NCBI GenBank assembly: GCA_002746355.1 | Contig: NVWX01000004.1 | Span: 10,294-15,336, forward strand | Reading direction: 5' to 3' | Length of the DNA stretch: 5,043 nt | From: Dehalococcoidia bacterium | GTDB taxonomy: Bacteria; Chloroflexota; Dehalococcoidia; Lucifugimonadales; UBA3495 | In this document: positions 1-4,831 of the stretch, piece by piece | How the letters are laid out: every line of letters starts with the position of its first letter | Position numbering within the stretch: the first letter of the stretch is position 1 | Program-made: the position numbers and the translations under genes | Notes under the pieces: generated by a model | The model's database searches: none | The model's input: the letters and a program-made list of their open reading frames with translations, nothing else | What the model was told of the DNA's origin: nothing

Positions 1-602
1 GGTGTTCCCTCGGTCATCACCGGGTCCAGCATGATCAGGTCGGCGTAGAGCCGGGGATGGCGCACCCGGATCTTATGGCCTGCCTGGTCGTCCAGCACGT
101 TGCCCCCGCCCATGTTGAACTCGCCGGCGGACAGCGTGGTCGGGACAGCCACCTGCAATGGCAGTTCTTTGCCGTCCAGGTTGGGTGTGAGCATCATGTC
201 CTGCTCTTCGCCCAACCGGCGGAGTTGCTCCACGGTCTTGATGCCCTCGGCCATCAAGACTGCGATCATGCGCGCGGCGTCGGAGATAGTGCTGCCGCCA
301 ACTCCGACTAAGGTGTCAGCGCCGCTGGCCAGTGCCAGGTTGGCGGCTTCAACGGCAGTGGAAAGCGGGGCCCGCTGGGTCAGACCGGAATAGACCCCCG
401 CCGACATATCGCCCAGCCCATCGTTGATGCGGCGGACGGCGTCGGTCTTCTCCGCCACCGTGCGTCCCGAAAGAACCAGCACCCGTTTCCCGCCCAGTTT
501 TTGGACTTCGTCTCTCAGGGAGTCTATCTTCCCGTTGCCAAAGGCGATGCGTGTTGGGACTGCGGGGTTGAACTCGCCCTGCAGCAGATTTTGCTGGGTC
601 AT
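1..602 (-). CDS. Iron-containing alcohol dehydrogenase family protein, maleylacetate reductase-like (C-terminus beyond window)
   Basis: Translating the minus strand from the ATG at 602-600 gives 200 uninterrupted residues starting MTQQNLLQGEFNP and running off the left edge. The order matches the N-terminal half of group III Fe-dependent alcohol dehydrogenases: a short beta-strand region with FGNG (residues 21-24), a Rossmann-like part with KRVLVLSG, the nucleotide-binding glycine loop GVGGSTISDAAR (100-111), and the family signature PTTLSAGEF (154-162), then a LDP turn at 192-194. The metal-ligand segment (DAxxH and later histidines) would lie outside the window, so metal dependence cannot be judged. 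The PTT-x-x-AGEF form is closer to maleylacetate reductase-like members than to FucO-type enzymes. These enzymes use NAD(P)H to reduce a keto or enol group or an aldehyde. A GGAGA ribosome site lies 7 bases before the ATG, and the gene follows the cupin gene by 25 bases, so co-transcription is likely. The family call is secure; the substrate is unknown. Confidence 0.9.
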   Translation of the reverse strand, partial: MTQQNLLQGEFNPAVPTRIAFGNGKIDSLRDEVQKLGGKRVLVLSGRTVAEKTDAVRRINDGLGDMSAGVYSGLTQRAPLSTAVEAANLALASGADTLVGVGGSTISDAARMIAVLMAEGIKTVEQLRRLGEEQDMMLTPNLDGKELPLQVAVPTTLSAGEFNMGGGNVLDDQAGHKIRVRHPRLYADLIMLDPVMTEGT

Positions 603-627
603 ATGTGGGTCTCCGTCTGAAATTGGA

Positions 628-996
628 TTAATCGGAAAGCGGGATGATGATGGTGAAGCGGTCTTCCTCTCCGATCACTCGGGTGGAATGGCCCGTGCCC
701 GTCATGTCTTCGGCCAAAAGCACGGTGCCCGGGCCATATTGCTTCAGGGTGCCGTCAGGCAATCCCAGTTCCACCGACCCGGTGAGCGAGATGCTGTACT
801 GCCGCCGGGGGGCGGTGTGAAAATCCAGGAAATACCCGGCCTTTACCATGCGAAATGAGATTCCAGGTGTTTGTTCGATGGGCGAGGCCAGCCCGTGGGC
901 GCCTTCGGTATCAAGAAATTCCGTCATCTCGAACTCTTTTTCTTCTATCACGGACGTTCCGTCGGGTCCGGTGTAAACGTGCACGAATTTAGGCAT
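628..996 (-). CDS. Small single-domain cupin protein
   Basis: A 122-residue protein, the usual size for a single cupin beta-barrel. The N-terminal third (MPKFVHVYTGPDGTS...) looks like a lead-in strand pair. The cupin core starts near residue 53 with GYFLDFHTAPRRQY, followed by LTGSVELGLPDG (71-82), the turn GPGTVLLAED (88-97) and TGTGHSTRV (99-107). Candidate metal ligands are His60, Gln66 and His103, with Glu76 nearby. The usual HxH pair is replaced by H-x5-Q, a variant I recall from small cupins with an HxAPxRQ motif. Function is unassigned. In this setting it may be a metal-dependent oxygenase or isomerase step, or a binding protein, between the flavin enzyme and the dehydrogenase. No signal peptide or membrane segment is seen, so it is probably cytoplasmic. 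The start is supported by GGAG six bases upstream of the ATG. It is the middle gene of a probable three-gene operon. Confidence 0.88.
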   Translation of the reverse strand: MPKFVHVYTGPDGTSVIEEKEFEMTEFLDTEGAHGLASPIEQTPGISFRMVKAGYFLDFHTAPRRQYSISLTGSVELGLPDGTLKQYGPGTVLLAEDMTGTGHSTRVIGEEDRFTIIIPLSD

Positions 997-1012
997 CTTT
1001 CACTCCATACGG
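987..1012 (-). promoter_or_regulatory. Ribosome binding site of the cupin gene
   Basis: On the minus strand the sequence GGAGTGAAAG stands directly before the cupin ATG (996-994), with GGAG six bases from the start codon. It fixes the start and is the same type as the sites of the genes on either side. Confidence 0.6.
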
Positions 1013-1047
1013 GCTGTAAGCTATCAGCCGTCAGCTTTCGGCTAGTT
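1013..1047. repeat. Degenerate tandem heptamer repeat (five GCYNNNN units)
   Basis: Five consecutive 7-base units are visible on the plus strand: GCTGTAA, GCTATCA, GCCGTCA, GCTTTCG, GCTAGTT. All begin GCY and the phase is kept exactly for 35 bases. The array fills almost the whole gap between the oxidoreductase and the cupin gene, and its last unit includes the TAG stop of the oxidoreductase. It resembles the short heptameric tandem repeats known from other bacterial intergenic regions (for example cyanobacterial STRR sequences), but no family name can be assigned from sequence alone. The units also permit weak hairpins in the mRNA between the two genes. Confidence 0.6.
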
Positions 1048-2094
1048 TAAATTTGGGGCTACCTTTTCGTTGATCAATCGCACAGCTTTTATCTGGTGTT
1101 CCAAGGGGACGTTGCAGCCGAAGTTGACCTCATAGATCACCTGGGTTAAGCCCAGTTCTTCTTGAAGCTCCTGCAGCCGTTCGACCACCGACTCAGGGGT
1201 GCCGTAGACCACCATGTTGGCCAAAACGTCTTCGTAGGTCATGGCCTTCAGACGCTCGGCCTGGGCCGCACGGTCGTCACCAGCAGAGATACCAGCTTCT
1301 CCGATGGACTGCGTGATCACGTTGATCAGTCGCTGCATCTGGAACATGGTGCTTTCTTTGGGTTCTGAGTAAGCCTTCTCTTTCGTCTCGGCCACGTACA
1401 CCGGCACTCTCAGCCCCACGTCGACCTGGCCGCTATGGCCCGCCTTCTCACGCGCCTGGTGGAAATCGGCTACCAACGGCTTCAGGTCCAGAAGGGTGGC
1501 AACTCGGGAGGGGTTGATGAAGATGGGATATCCCATGCGCCCAACCATCTCGAAGGTGTCCGCGGAGGTGGCGCCGATCCTGATGGGGGGATGGGGTTTC
1601 TGCAGCGGCTTGGGCACCACGCAGAGGTCGTCGTATTGATAGTACTTTCCCTTGAACGAGAACCGTTCTTCGGTCCAACTTTTGAGGATGATCTCCAGAC
1701 ACTCGTCGAACCGGTCTCGGCTTTCGGAATAATCGAAGCCATATCCCTGGTAGATCCGGGGAAAGGCGGACCGTCCGATTCCGAAATCCAAGCGTCCGTC
1801 GCTCAGGTGATCAAGGGTGGCGATCTCTTCGGCGATCTGGACCGGGTTCCGGAGCGGCAAAACGTGCACCGCCAGACCGATCTTGACCTTCTTGGTCCGG
1901 GCGGCTACCGCTCCCGCTACCGTTACCGGCGCCGATAAAACGGAACGGCCCGGATCGAAATGGTACTCCGCCAGCCAAACCCCTTCTGAGCCCGAATCCT
2001 CGGCGGCTTGGATCAACTCCATGGAATCTTTGAATATCTGCGCCTGGGTGGTCCCCTCCCGTGAAGGGAACTCTACAAAAAGACCGAATTCCAT
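1042..2094 (-). CDS. LLM class flavin-dependent oxidoreductase (bacterial luciferase-like)
   Basis: A 350-residue protein, the normal length for luciferase-like (LLM) monooxygenases, which are single TIM barrels binding FMN or F420. It starts MEFGLFVEFP, the first barrel strand. WLAEYHF (40-46, with Glu43 and His45) matches the AExHF motif of the LuxA-like branch. LPLRNPVQIAEEIATLDHLS (79-98) followed by DGRLDFGIGR (99-108) is the most conserved block of the family and contributes to the flavin site. KPLQKPHPPIRIGATS (162-177) and YGTPESVVERL near the C-terminus are also typical. Such enzymes oxidise a small substrate with O2 and reduced flavin, or transfer hydride with F420; which applies is not visible. 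No flavin reductase gene lies in the window. The start is supported by GGAG six bases before the ATG, and the spacer upstream has a possible promoter. It is the first gene of the probable operon with the cupin and dehydrogenase. Confidence 0.95.
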   Translation of the reverse strand: MEFGLFVEFPSREGTTQAQIFKDSMELIQAAEDSGSEGVWLAEYHFDPGRSVLSAPVTVAGAVAARTKKVKIGLAVHVLPLRNPVQIAEEIATLDHLSDGRLDFGIGRSAFPRIYQGYGFDYSESRDRFDECLEIILKSWTEERFSFKGKYYQYDDLCVVPKPLQKPHPPIRIGATSADTFEMVGRMGYPIFINPSRVATLLDLKPLVADFHQAREKAGHSGQVDVGLRVPVYVAETKEKAYSEPKESTMFQMQRLINVITQSIGEAGISAGDDRAAQAERLKAMTYEDVLANMVVYGTPESVVERLQELQEELGLTQVIYEVNFGCNVPLEHQIKAVRLINEKVAPNLN

Positions 2095-2110
2095 CTAAGG
2101 CTCCAGTGGG
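2095..2110 (-). promoter_or_regulatory. Ribosome binding site of the LLM oxidoreductase gene
   Basis: Minus-strand reading gives CACTGGAGCCTTAG directly before the ATG at 2094-2092. GGAG with a six-base spacer is a good Shine-Dalgarno match and supports this start. Confidence 0.6.
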
Positions 2111-2153
2111 CGTGAATGATTTCTTTAAGGCCCAGCCGTTAAGAACATCATTG

Positions 2154-2183
2154 GTAATACCGCCAGGTTTTCGGCCGCGCCAA
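2154..2183 (-). promoter_or_regulatory. Possible sigma-70-type promoter of the oxidoreductase operon
   Basis: On the minus strand TTGGCG (2183-2178) and TATTAC (2159-2154) are 18 bases apart, similar to -35 and -10 boxes. Transcription would begin near 2147, giving a leader of about 50 bases before the LLM ATG. Each box departs from consensus at two positions, so this is a suggestion only. It is the best pair I found in the spacer upstream of the operon. Confidence 0.3.
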
Positions 2184-2212
2184 TTCTCAAGTGTGAGCGG
2201 CCCACCCCTAAT

Positions 2213-2249
2213 GTCACCCTGATCCTTCCGCAGAATGAGAAGGGTCGGC
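2213..2249. repeat. Intergenic palindromic repeat, copy A
   Basis: The plus strand reads GTCACCCTGATCC, then later GAAGGGTCGGCC. ACCCT (2216-2220) pairs with AGGGT (2241-2245), and inner pairs 2223-2224/2237-2238 and 2226-2228/2233-2235 extend an imperfect stem around a four-base loop. The outer parts resemble a short palindromic family I recall from several environmental bacterial genomes (TCACCCTGAGCGAAGCGAAGGGTC type), here with a changed centre. It stands next to copy B in the non-coding spacer between two transcription units. Confidence 0.5.
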
Positions 2250-2260
2250 CAAAGTACTGT

Positions 2261-2304
2261 CTGACAGATTCTTCGTCGGCCTACGGCGCTCCTCAGAATG
2301 ACAG
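2261..2304. repeat. Intergenic palindromic repeat, copy B (inverted to copy A)
   Basis: Read on the minus strand this is CTGTCATTCTGAGGAG, a short centre, then CGACGAAGAATCTGTCAG. ATTCT (2268-2272) pairs with AGAAT (2295-2299), CTG (2261-2263) with CAG (2302-2304), and a small inner stem GCC/GGC (2279-2281/2285-2287) closes a three-base loop. It has the same plan as copy A (GTCA[CC/TT]CTGA ... GAA[GGG/GAA]TC) but in the opposite orientation, 11 bases away. Together the pair could fold or act as a bidirectional transcription end, though neither has a clear U-tract. Confidence 0.55.
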
Positions 2305-2331
2305 TTTTACGGCAGGCCCGCTAATACTACC

Positions 2332-2346
2332 ACTGGCACAGCCAGT
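2332..2346 (-). terminator. Small perfect hairpin after the squalene/phytoene synthase gene
   Basis: ACTGGC (2332-2337) and GCCAGT (2341-2346) are a perfect 6-base inverted repeat with a 3-base loop, about 36 bases after the stop of the minus-strand synthase gene. No T-run follows it on the minus strand, so it is a weak candidate for an intrinsic terminator and may simply stabilise the 3' end. Confidence 0.25.
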
Positions 2347-2381
2347 CCAGTTGCTTCGCAGGATTGCGCCGTGAGTGTGGC

Positions 2382-3464
2382 CTAGATCAGACGTTCCACC
2401 TTGCGTCGGAGGCGTTTGATCCAGAATCTGAGCAACGTGTTGGAACAAACGGCCGGCAGTGAGAAAAACATCATGCGGTAGACCCAGCGGCGGCTTACTT
2501 TTGCGGTGGAATCCGAGTCCAGCCATCTGCCGCTGCGGGCCAGCCTCGCCAGGGTGGCCAGGCCCAGCAAGAGGGGCCAAAGGCAGGCCAACCGCAACCG
2601 GACCGAGCGGCGCGGCACTGCAAGCAGGTATTCTTCGGCGGCTTGGAAATGGCCCAAGGCAGTCTGCATCCACGGAATCAGGACCTCTCTGGCGCGAACT
2701 TCATTGGACGGGTCAAGCAGGTCGTTGGGAGACAGCCCGGCCGCCGCCAACTCGTCGGCGGGGAGATAACAGCGCCCCGCCCGCAGGTCCCGAGGGATGT
2801 CTCGCAAGACGTTGGTCAACTGCAAGGCTTTGCCGAACCGCACTCCAATCTCCGACATCCGAGCCACATCCCACCCGCTGAGGCTAGGCGTGTGGGCAAC
2901 CGTAACCTTGGTCCAAAACTCCCCCACACAACCGGCCACCAGATAGGTGTACCGGTCGAGGTCAGAACCGGTCGCCAATGACGCTAACTCGCCAGAATCC
3001 TCGGCGGGAAAGGCCGTAAGGTCCATCTCCATACCCTGCGTCAGCGTGTCCACTACCCATCTGACATGTTCTTGGTCAGCGGCACCCAAAGACTCCAACA
3101 AGGCGAAGTAATCAACCAACGAACCAAACATGGCCCGCTCTTCCGGAGACAGATCACCGTCCATCAACTCGGACGCCAGCCCACGCAACACCCCAACATC
3201 AGCAGGCCCCACCAACTGACTTCGCAGAACAATCAACCCCTCCAACCGCGCCCCAGTAAATCCGGCGCGCCGGCGGTCGGTGAGGGTGTCGGCGGTGCGG
3301 GCTAGCAAGTAGGCCACGCCGATGGGATCGCGCAAGTTCTTGGGGAGAACACGGAGGGTCAGGTAGAACGACCGGGAGACGCCTTTCAGGACATCCTTCA
3401 GCAGCCGGTCGCGGCTTGCAGCGTCCACTCTGGGCAGACCGCCGGGGGTGGTCGTCTCGGCCAT
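2382..3464 (-). CDS. Squalene/phytoene synthase family protein
   Basis: A 360-residue head-to-head prenyl synthase, probably joining two farnesyl or geranylgeranyl diphosphates. GVSRSFYLTLRVLPKNLRDP (28-47) is the substrate-entry helix of the family. LLARTADTLTD (53-63) carries the first aspartate-rich motif (Asp59, Asp63) and QLTNVLRDIPRDLRAGRCYLP (215-235) the second (Asp222, Asp226); these bind Mg2+-diphosphate. The YTYLVAGCVGEFW stretch (172-184) between them is also typical. The SFYLTLR-LP opening and the C-terminal extension (LACLWPLLLGLATL, then VYR...SN..LR.W) favour a squalene-synthase-like bacterial branch over classical CrtB, but the product is not decided. The hydrophobic 292-309 segment may touch the membrane. 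The ATG lies two bases after the thiI stop and lacks a clear ribosome site, suggesting translational coupling. No desaturase, cyclase or hpn gene is present in the window. Confidence 0.93.
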   Translation of the reverse strand: MAETTTPGGLPRVDAASRDRLLKDVLKGVSRSFYLTLRVLPKNLRDPIGVAYLLARTADTLTDRRRAGFTGARLEGLIVLRSQLVGPADVGVLRGLASELMDGDLSPEERAMFGSLVDYFALLESLGAADQEHVRWVVDTLTQGMEMDLTAFPAEDSGELASLATGSDLDRYTYLVAGCVGEFWTKVTVAHTPSLSGWDVARMSEIGVRFGKALQLTNVLRDIPRDLRAGRCYLPADELAAAGLSPNDLLDPSNEVRAREVLIPWMQTALGHFQAAEEYLLAVPRRSVRLRLACLWPLLLGLATLARLARSGRWLDSDSTAKVSRRWVYRMMFFSLPAVCSNTLLRFWIKRLRRKVERLI

Positions 3465-3466
3465 GG

Positions 3467-4660
3467 TTATTTGGCCGGCGCAGCGGCCCCCGGAGAGGCG
3501 AAATGTTGGCGCTCGGTGTTGTTGACCGCGTCTCGCACCAATTCGTCCACCGCCAAAGACTCCTCCAACCGCAGCACAGTGTCCAAGCTGGCTCTAGTCT
3601 CCGGGTGTTTGGGTACGAAGAGGGTGCAACAGTCCTGGTCCGGGAGGATGGACGTGGAGAAGGTGCCGATGTCTTGGGCCATATTGACGATCTCTTCCTT
3701 GTTGTGACCGATCAGGGGCCGGAGTATGGGCATGCCGGCGCATTGGTCGACAACAGCGATGTTCTCCAAGGTCTGGGAGGCCACTTGACCGCAACTCTCG
3801 CCGGTGATGATGGCCTTGGCGCGGTTGCGCCTGGCTAGGACCTCGGTGATCCGCACCATGAACCGCCGGTATAGCACCACGCGGTAGGACGGAGGACACG
3901 ACAGGATGATCTGCTTCTGAATCTCACCGAGGGGCGCCAGGAACAGGTTGGACTGGTATTGGTGCCGGGTCAGATGTTCCACCAGGTCCACAGCTTTTTC
4001 CATGGAGGTGCGGTCCACCAGGGGATAGCTATGAAAATGAACGAACATCGCCTGGCAGCCCCGTTTCATCATCTGCCAAGCCGCCACCGGTGAGTCGATG
4101 CCGCCTGAGAGCATCACGGCAACCTTGCCGCTGACTCCCACCGGAAGTCCGCCGTGCGCCTTCACCTCGTCGAAATAGACCAAGAACCCCTTGGTCTGGA
4201 TGTCCAGATAAATCGATAGGTCCGCACCCTTCAGTTTTACCTGGGCTCCCGTCAGGTCTTTCACGAACGCGCCCAGGTCACGGTTGACCTCTTCCGAGTT
4301 CAACGGGAACCGCTTGTCGGCCCGGTTGGTGGTGATACGGAAAGTTTCGAAGCTGCGGCCTTCCAGTAGTTCGGGTAGTCGGACCTTAAGCCCGTCCAGG
4401 TCCTGGGGTAGGTCGTAGGCCTTGTAGAACTTGGCGACGCCGAACACGTCTTTCAGCCGGGATTTAACCTCCGGCCAGCAATCTTCATCTTCCAGAGTCA
4501 GGCCGACCATCAATTGCCCCTGCCAGACGCGCTCCACACCTGCTCCTTTGGTGGCGGTGCGGAGGTTGTCGGTCAGCTTACGCATGAACCAAGGGCGGTT
4601 CTTACCCTTCAGCGCCAGCTCGTGAGTCTTGACGATGGCATGTGATTTAAGAGCTCCCAT
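3467..4660 (-). CDS. thiI: tRNA 4-thiouridine synthase ThiI (tRNA sulfurtransferase), short form
   Basis: ThiI activates uridine 8 of tRNA with ATP and inserts sulfur to make s4U; in some bacteria it also feeds thiamine thiazole synthesis. The 397 residues show an N-terminal ferredoxin-like region with ELALKGKNRPWF (14-25), a THUMP domain to about residue 170 (ITTNRADKRFPLNSEEVNRDLG at 109-130), then the PP-loop ATP pyrophosphatase domain with SGGIDSPVAAW (185-195), GESCGQVASQT (287-297), and DQDCCTLFVPKHPET (341-355) holding the catalytic cysteine, probably one of Cys344/Cys345. The C-terminal rhodanese domain of E. coli ThiI is absent, as in Bacillus-type proteins, so sulfur must come through a separate cysteine desulfurase not seen here. 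The tail ends in a Pro/Ala-rich stretch. No ribosome site precedes the ATG, but the THUMP start immediately after it supports this start. It is followed by the prenyl synthase gene after two bases. Confidence 0.96.
   Translation of the reverse strand: MGALKSHAIVKTHELALKGKNRPWFMRKLTDNLRTATKGAGVERVWQGQLMVGLTLEDEDCWPEVKSRLKDVFGVAKFYKAYDLPQDLDGLKVRLPELLEGRSFETFRITTNRADKRFPLNSEEVNRDLGAFVKDLTGAQVKLKGADLSIYLDIQTKGFLVYFDEVKAHGGLPVGVSGKVAVMLSGGIDSPVAAWQMMKRGCQAMFVHFHSYPLVDRTSMEKAVDLVEHLTRHQYQSNLFLAPLGEIQKQIILSCPPSYRVVLYRRFMVRITEVLARRNRAKAIITGESCGQVASQTLENIAVVDQCAGMPILRPLIGHNKEEIVNMAQDIGTFSTSILPDQDCCTLFVPKHPETRASLDTVLRLEESLAVDELVRDAVNNTERQHFASPGAAAPAK
3473..3488 (-). other. GC-rich hairpin at the thiI / synthase junction
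   Basis: GGCCG (3473-3477) and CGGCC (3484-3488) are perfect 5-base arms around a six-base loop, inside the last codons of thiI and eight bases before the synthase ATG. In mRNA it could shape ribosome access to the second gene, which has no clear Shine-Dalgarno site. It may also merely reflect the Ala-Pro codons of the thiI tail. Confidence 0.3.
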
Positions 4661-4661
4661 A

Positions 4662-4679
4662 TCGGGCTATTGTACCCGA
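4662..4679 (-). promoter_or_regulatory. Likely -10 box of thiI inside a TCGGG/CCCGA inverted repeat
   Basis: On the minus strand TACAAT (4674-4669) is a strong -10 match. Transcription would begin about seven bases later, at or within two bases of the thiI ATG (4660), so the mRNA would be leaderless or nearly so; this agrees with the missing ribosome site. The box is framed by perfect arms TCGGG (4679-4675) and CCCGA (4666-4662) with an 8-base centre, a layout suited to an operator. No good -35 is found at 16-18 bases. Confidence 0.45.
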
Positions 4680-4680
4680 A

Positions 4681-4715
4681 AAATCCCCCAACCCCCTTCG
4701 AGAAGAAGGGGATTT
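4681..4715. repeat. Nested inverted repeat in the divergent spacer
   Basis: AAATCCCC (4681-4688) is complementary to GGGGATTT (4708-4715), and inside it CCCCTTC (4693-4699) is complementary to GAAGGGG (4705-4711) around a five-base loop. The two pairings share the GGGG and are mutually exclusive. The type (AAATCCCC...CCCCTT...AAGGGGATTT) resembles mobile-like intergenic palindromes that I recall from many environmental bacteria. On the minus strand the outer stem is followed by a short T-run, so it could also end transcription entering thiI from upstream. Confidence 0.6.
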
Positions 4716-4831
4716 CCGCACACCGCCAAGTCCGATCAGAGGTAGGTCTAAAAACCCCATCGTCAAAAAGGACATCTAAGATATCGAGTATCCGAATAAA
4801 ACTCAGCAATCATTATCACGGGGGAAGGGCA

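Larger units (their letters stand above)
2095..2381. other. Non-coding spacer between the two minus-strand transcription units
   Basis: These 287 bases hold no convincing gene. Near the right end is a small hairpin (2332-2346), in the middle two palindromic repeat elements (2213-2304), and near the left a possible promoter and the ribosome site for the LLM oxidoreductase. The spacer therefore probably contains both the end of the thiI-synthase transcript and the start of the oxidoreductase operon. Confidence 0.6.
4661..4831. other. Divergent spacer between thiI and the membrane protein gene
   Basis: This 171-base AT-richer stretch must carry promoters for both directions. The thiI side shows a -10 box and the nested inverted repeat. 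On the plus side I see TAAGAT (4777-4782) and CATTAT (4811-4816) as possible -10 boxes but no matching -35, so no plus promoter is assigned. No small gene is supported. Confidence 0.5.

Noticed and set aside
424..858. A 144-codon plus-strand open frame spanning the dehydrogenase start and the cupin
   Set aside because: It crosses two recognised minus-strand genes and their ribosome site, and its translation has no recognisable domain.
1013..1047. The heptamer run as a CRISPR array or recombination site
   Set aside because: Units are only 7 bases and adjoin each other without spacers, and no cas or recombinase gene is nearby.
1435..1938. A 167-codon open frame on the plus strand, antisense to the LLM oxidoreductase
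   Set aside because: The minus strand encodes a full-length LLM protein with all family motifs. The antisense translation is low-complexity in style (many Gly/Val/Asp), matches no family I know, and is an expected by-product of GC-rich codon use.
2293..2673. A 126-codon minus-strand frame overlapping the synthase C-terminus and the spacer
   Set aside because: It shares the strand with the real synthase gene in another frame, runs through the palindromic repeat, and its translation is Pro/Gly/Arg-rich with no family likeness.
3100..3260. Strand-skewed A/C-rich stretch inside the synthase gene as possible foreign insertion
   Set aside because: The reading frame continues through it and the protein stays alignable in style with the family, so it seems to be local codon choice only.
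3416..3838. A 140-codon plus-strand open frame across the thiI/synthase junction
   Set aside because: It is opposite conserved parts of thiI (the CC motif region) and the synthase start; no motif or ribosome site supports it.
4681..4715. Reading the inverted repeat as a normal gene-end terminator
   Set aside because: Both flanking genes start, rather than end, at this spacer, so there is no transcript whose ordinary end would fall here; it is recorded as a repeat instead.
4609..4809. A 66-codon minus-strand frame over the thiI start and the divergent spacer, possibly a leader peptide
   Set aside because: It overlaps the thiI N-terminus out of frame and includes the inverted repeat and the probable -10 box; no ribosome site or conserved sequence supports translation.
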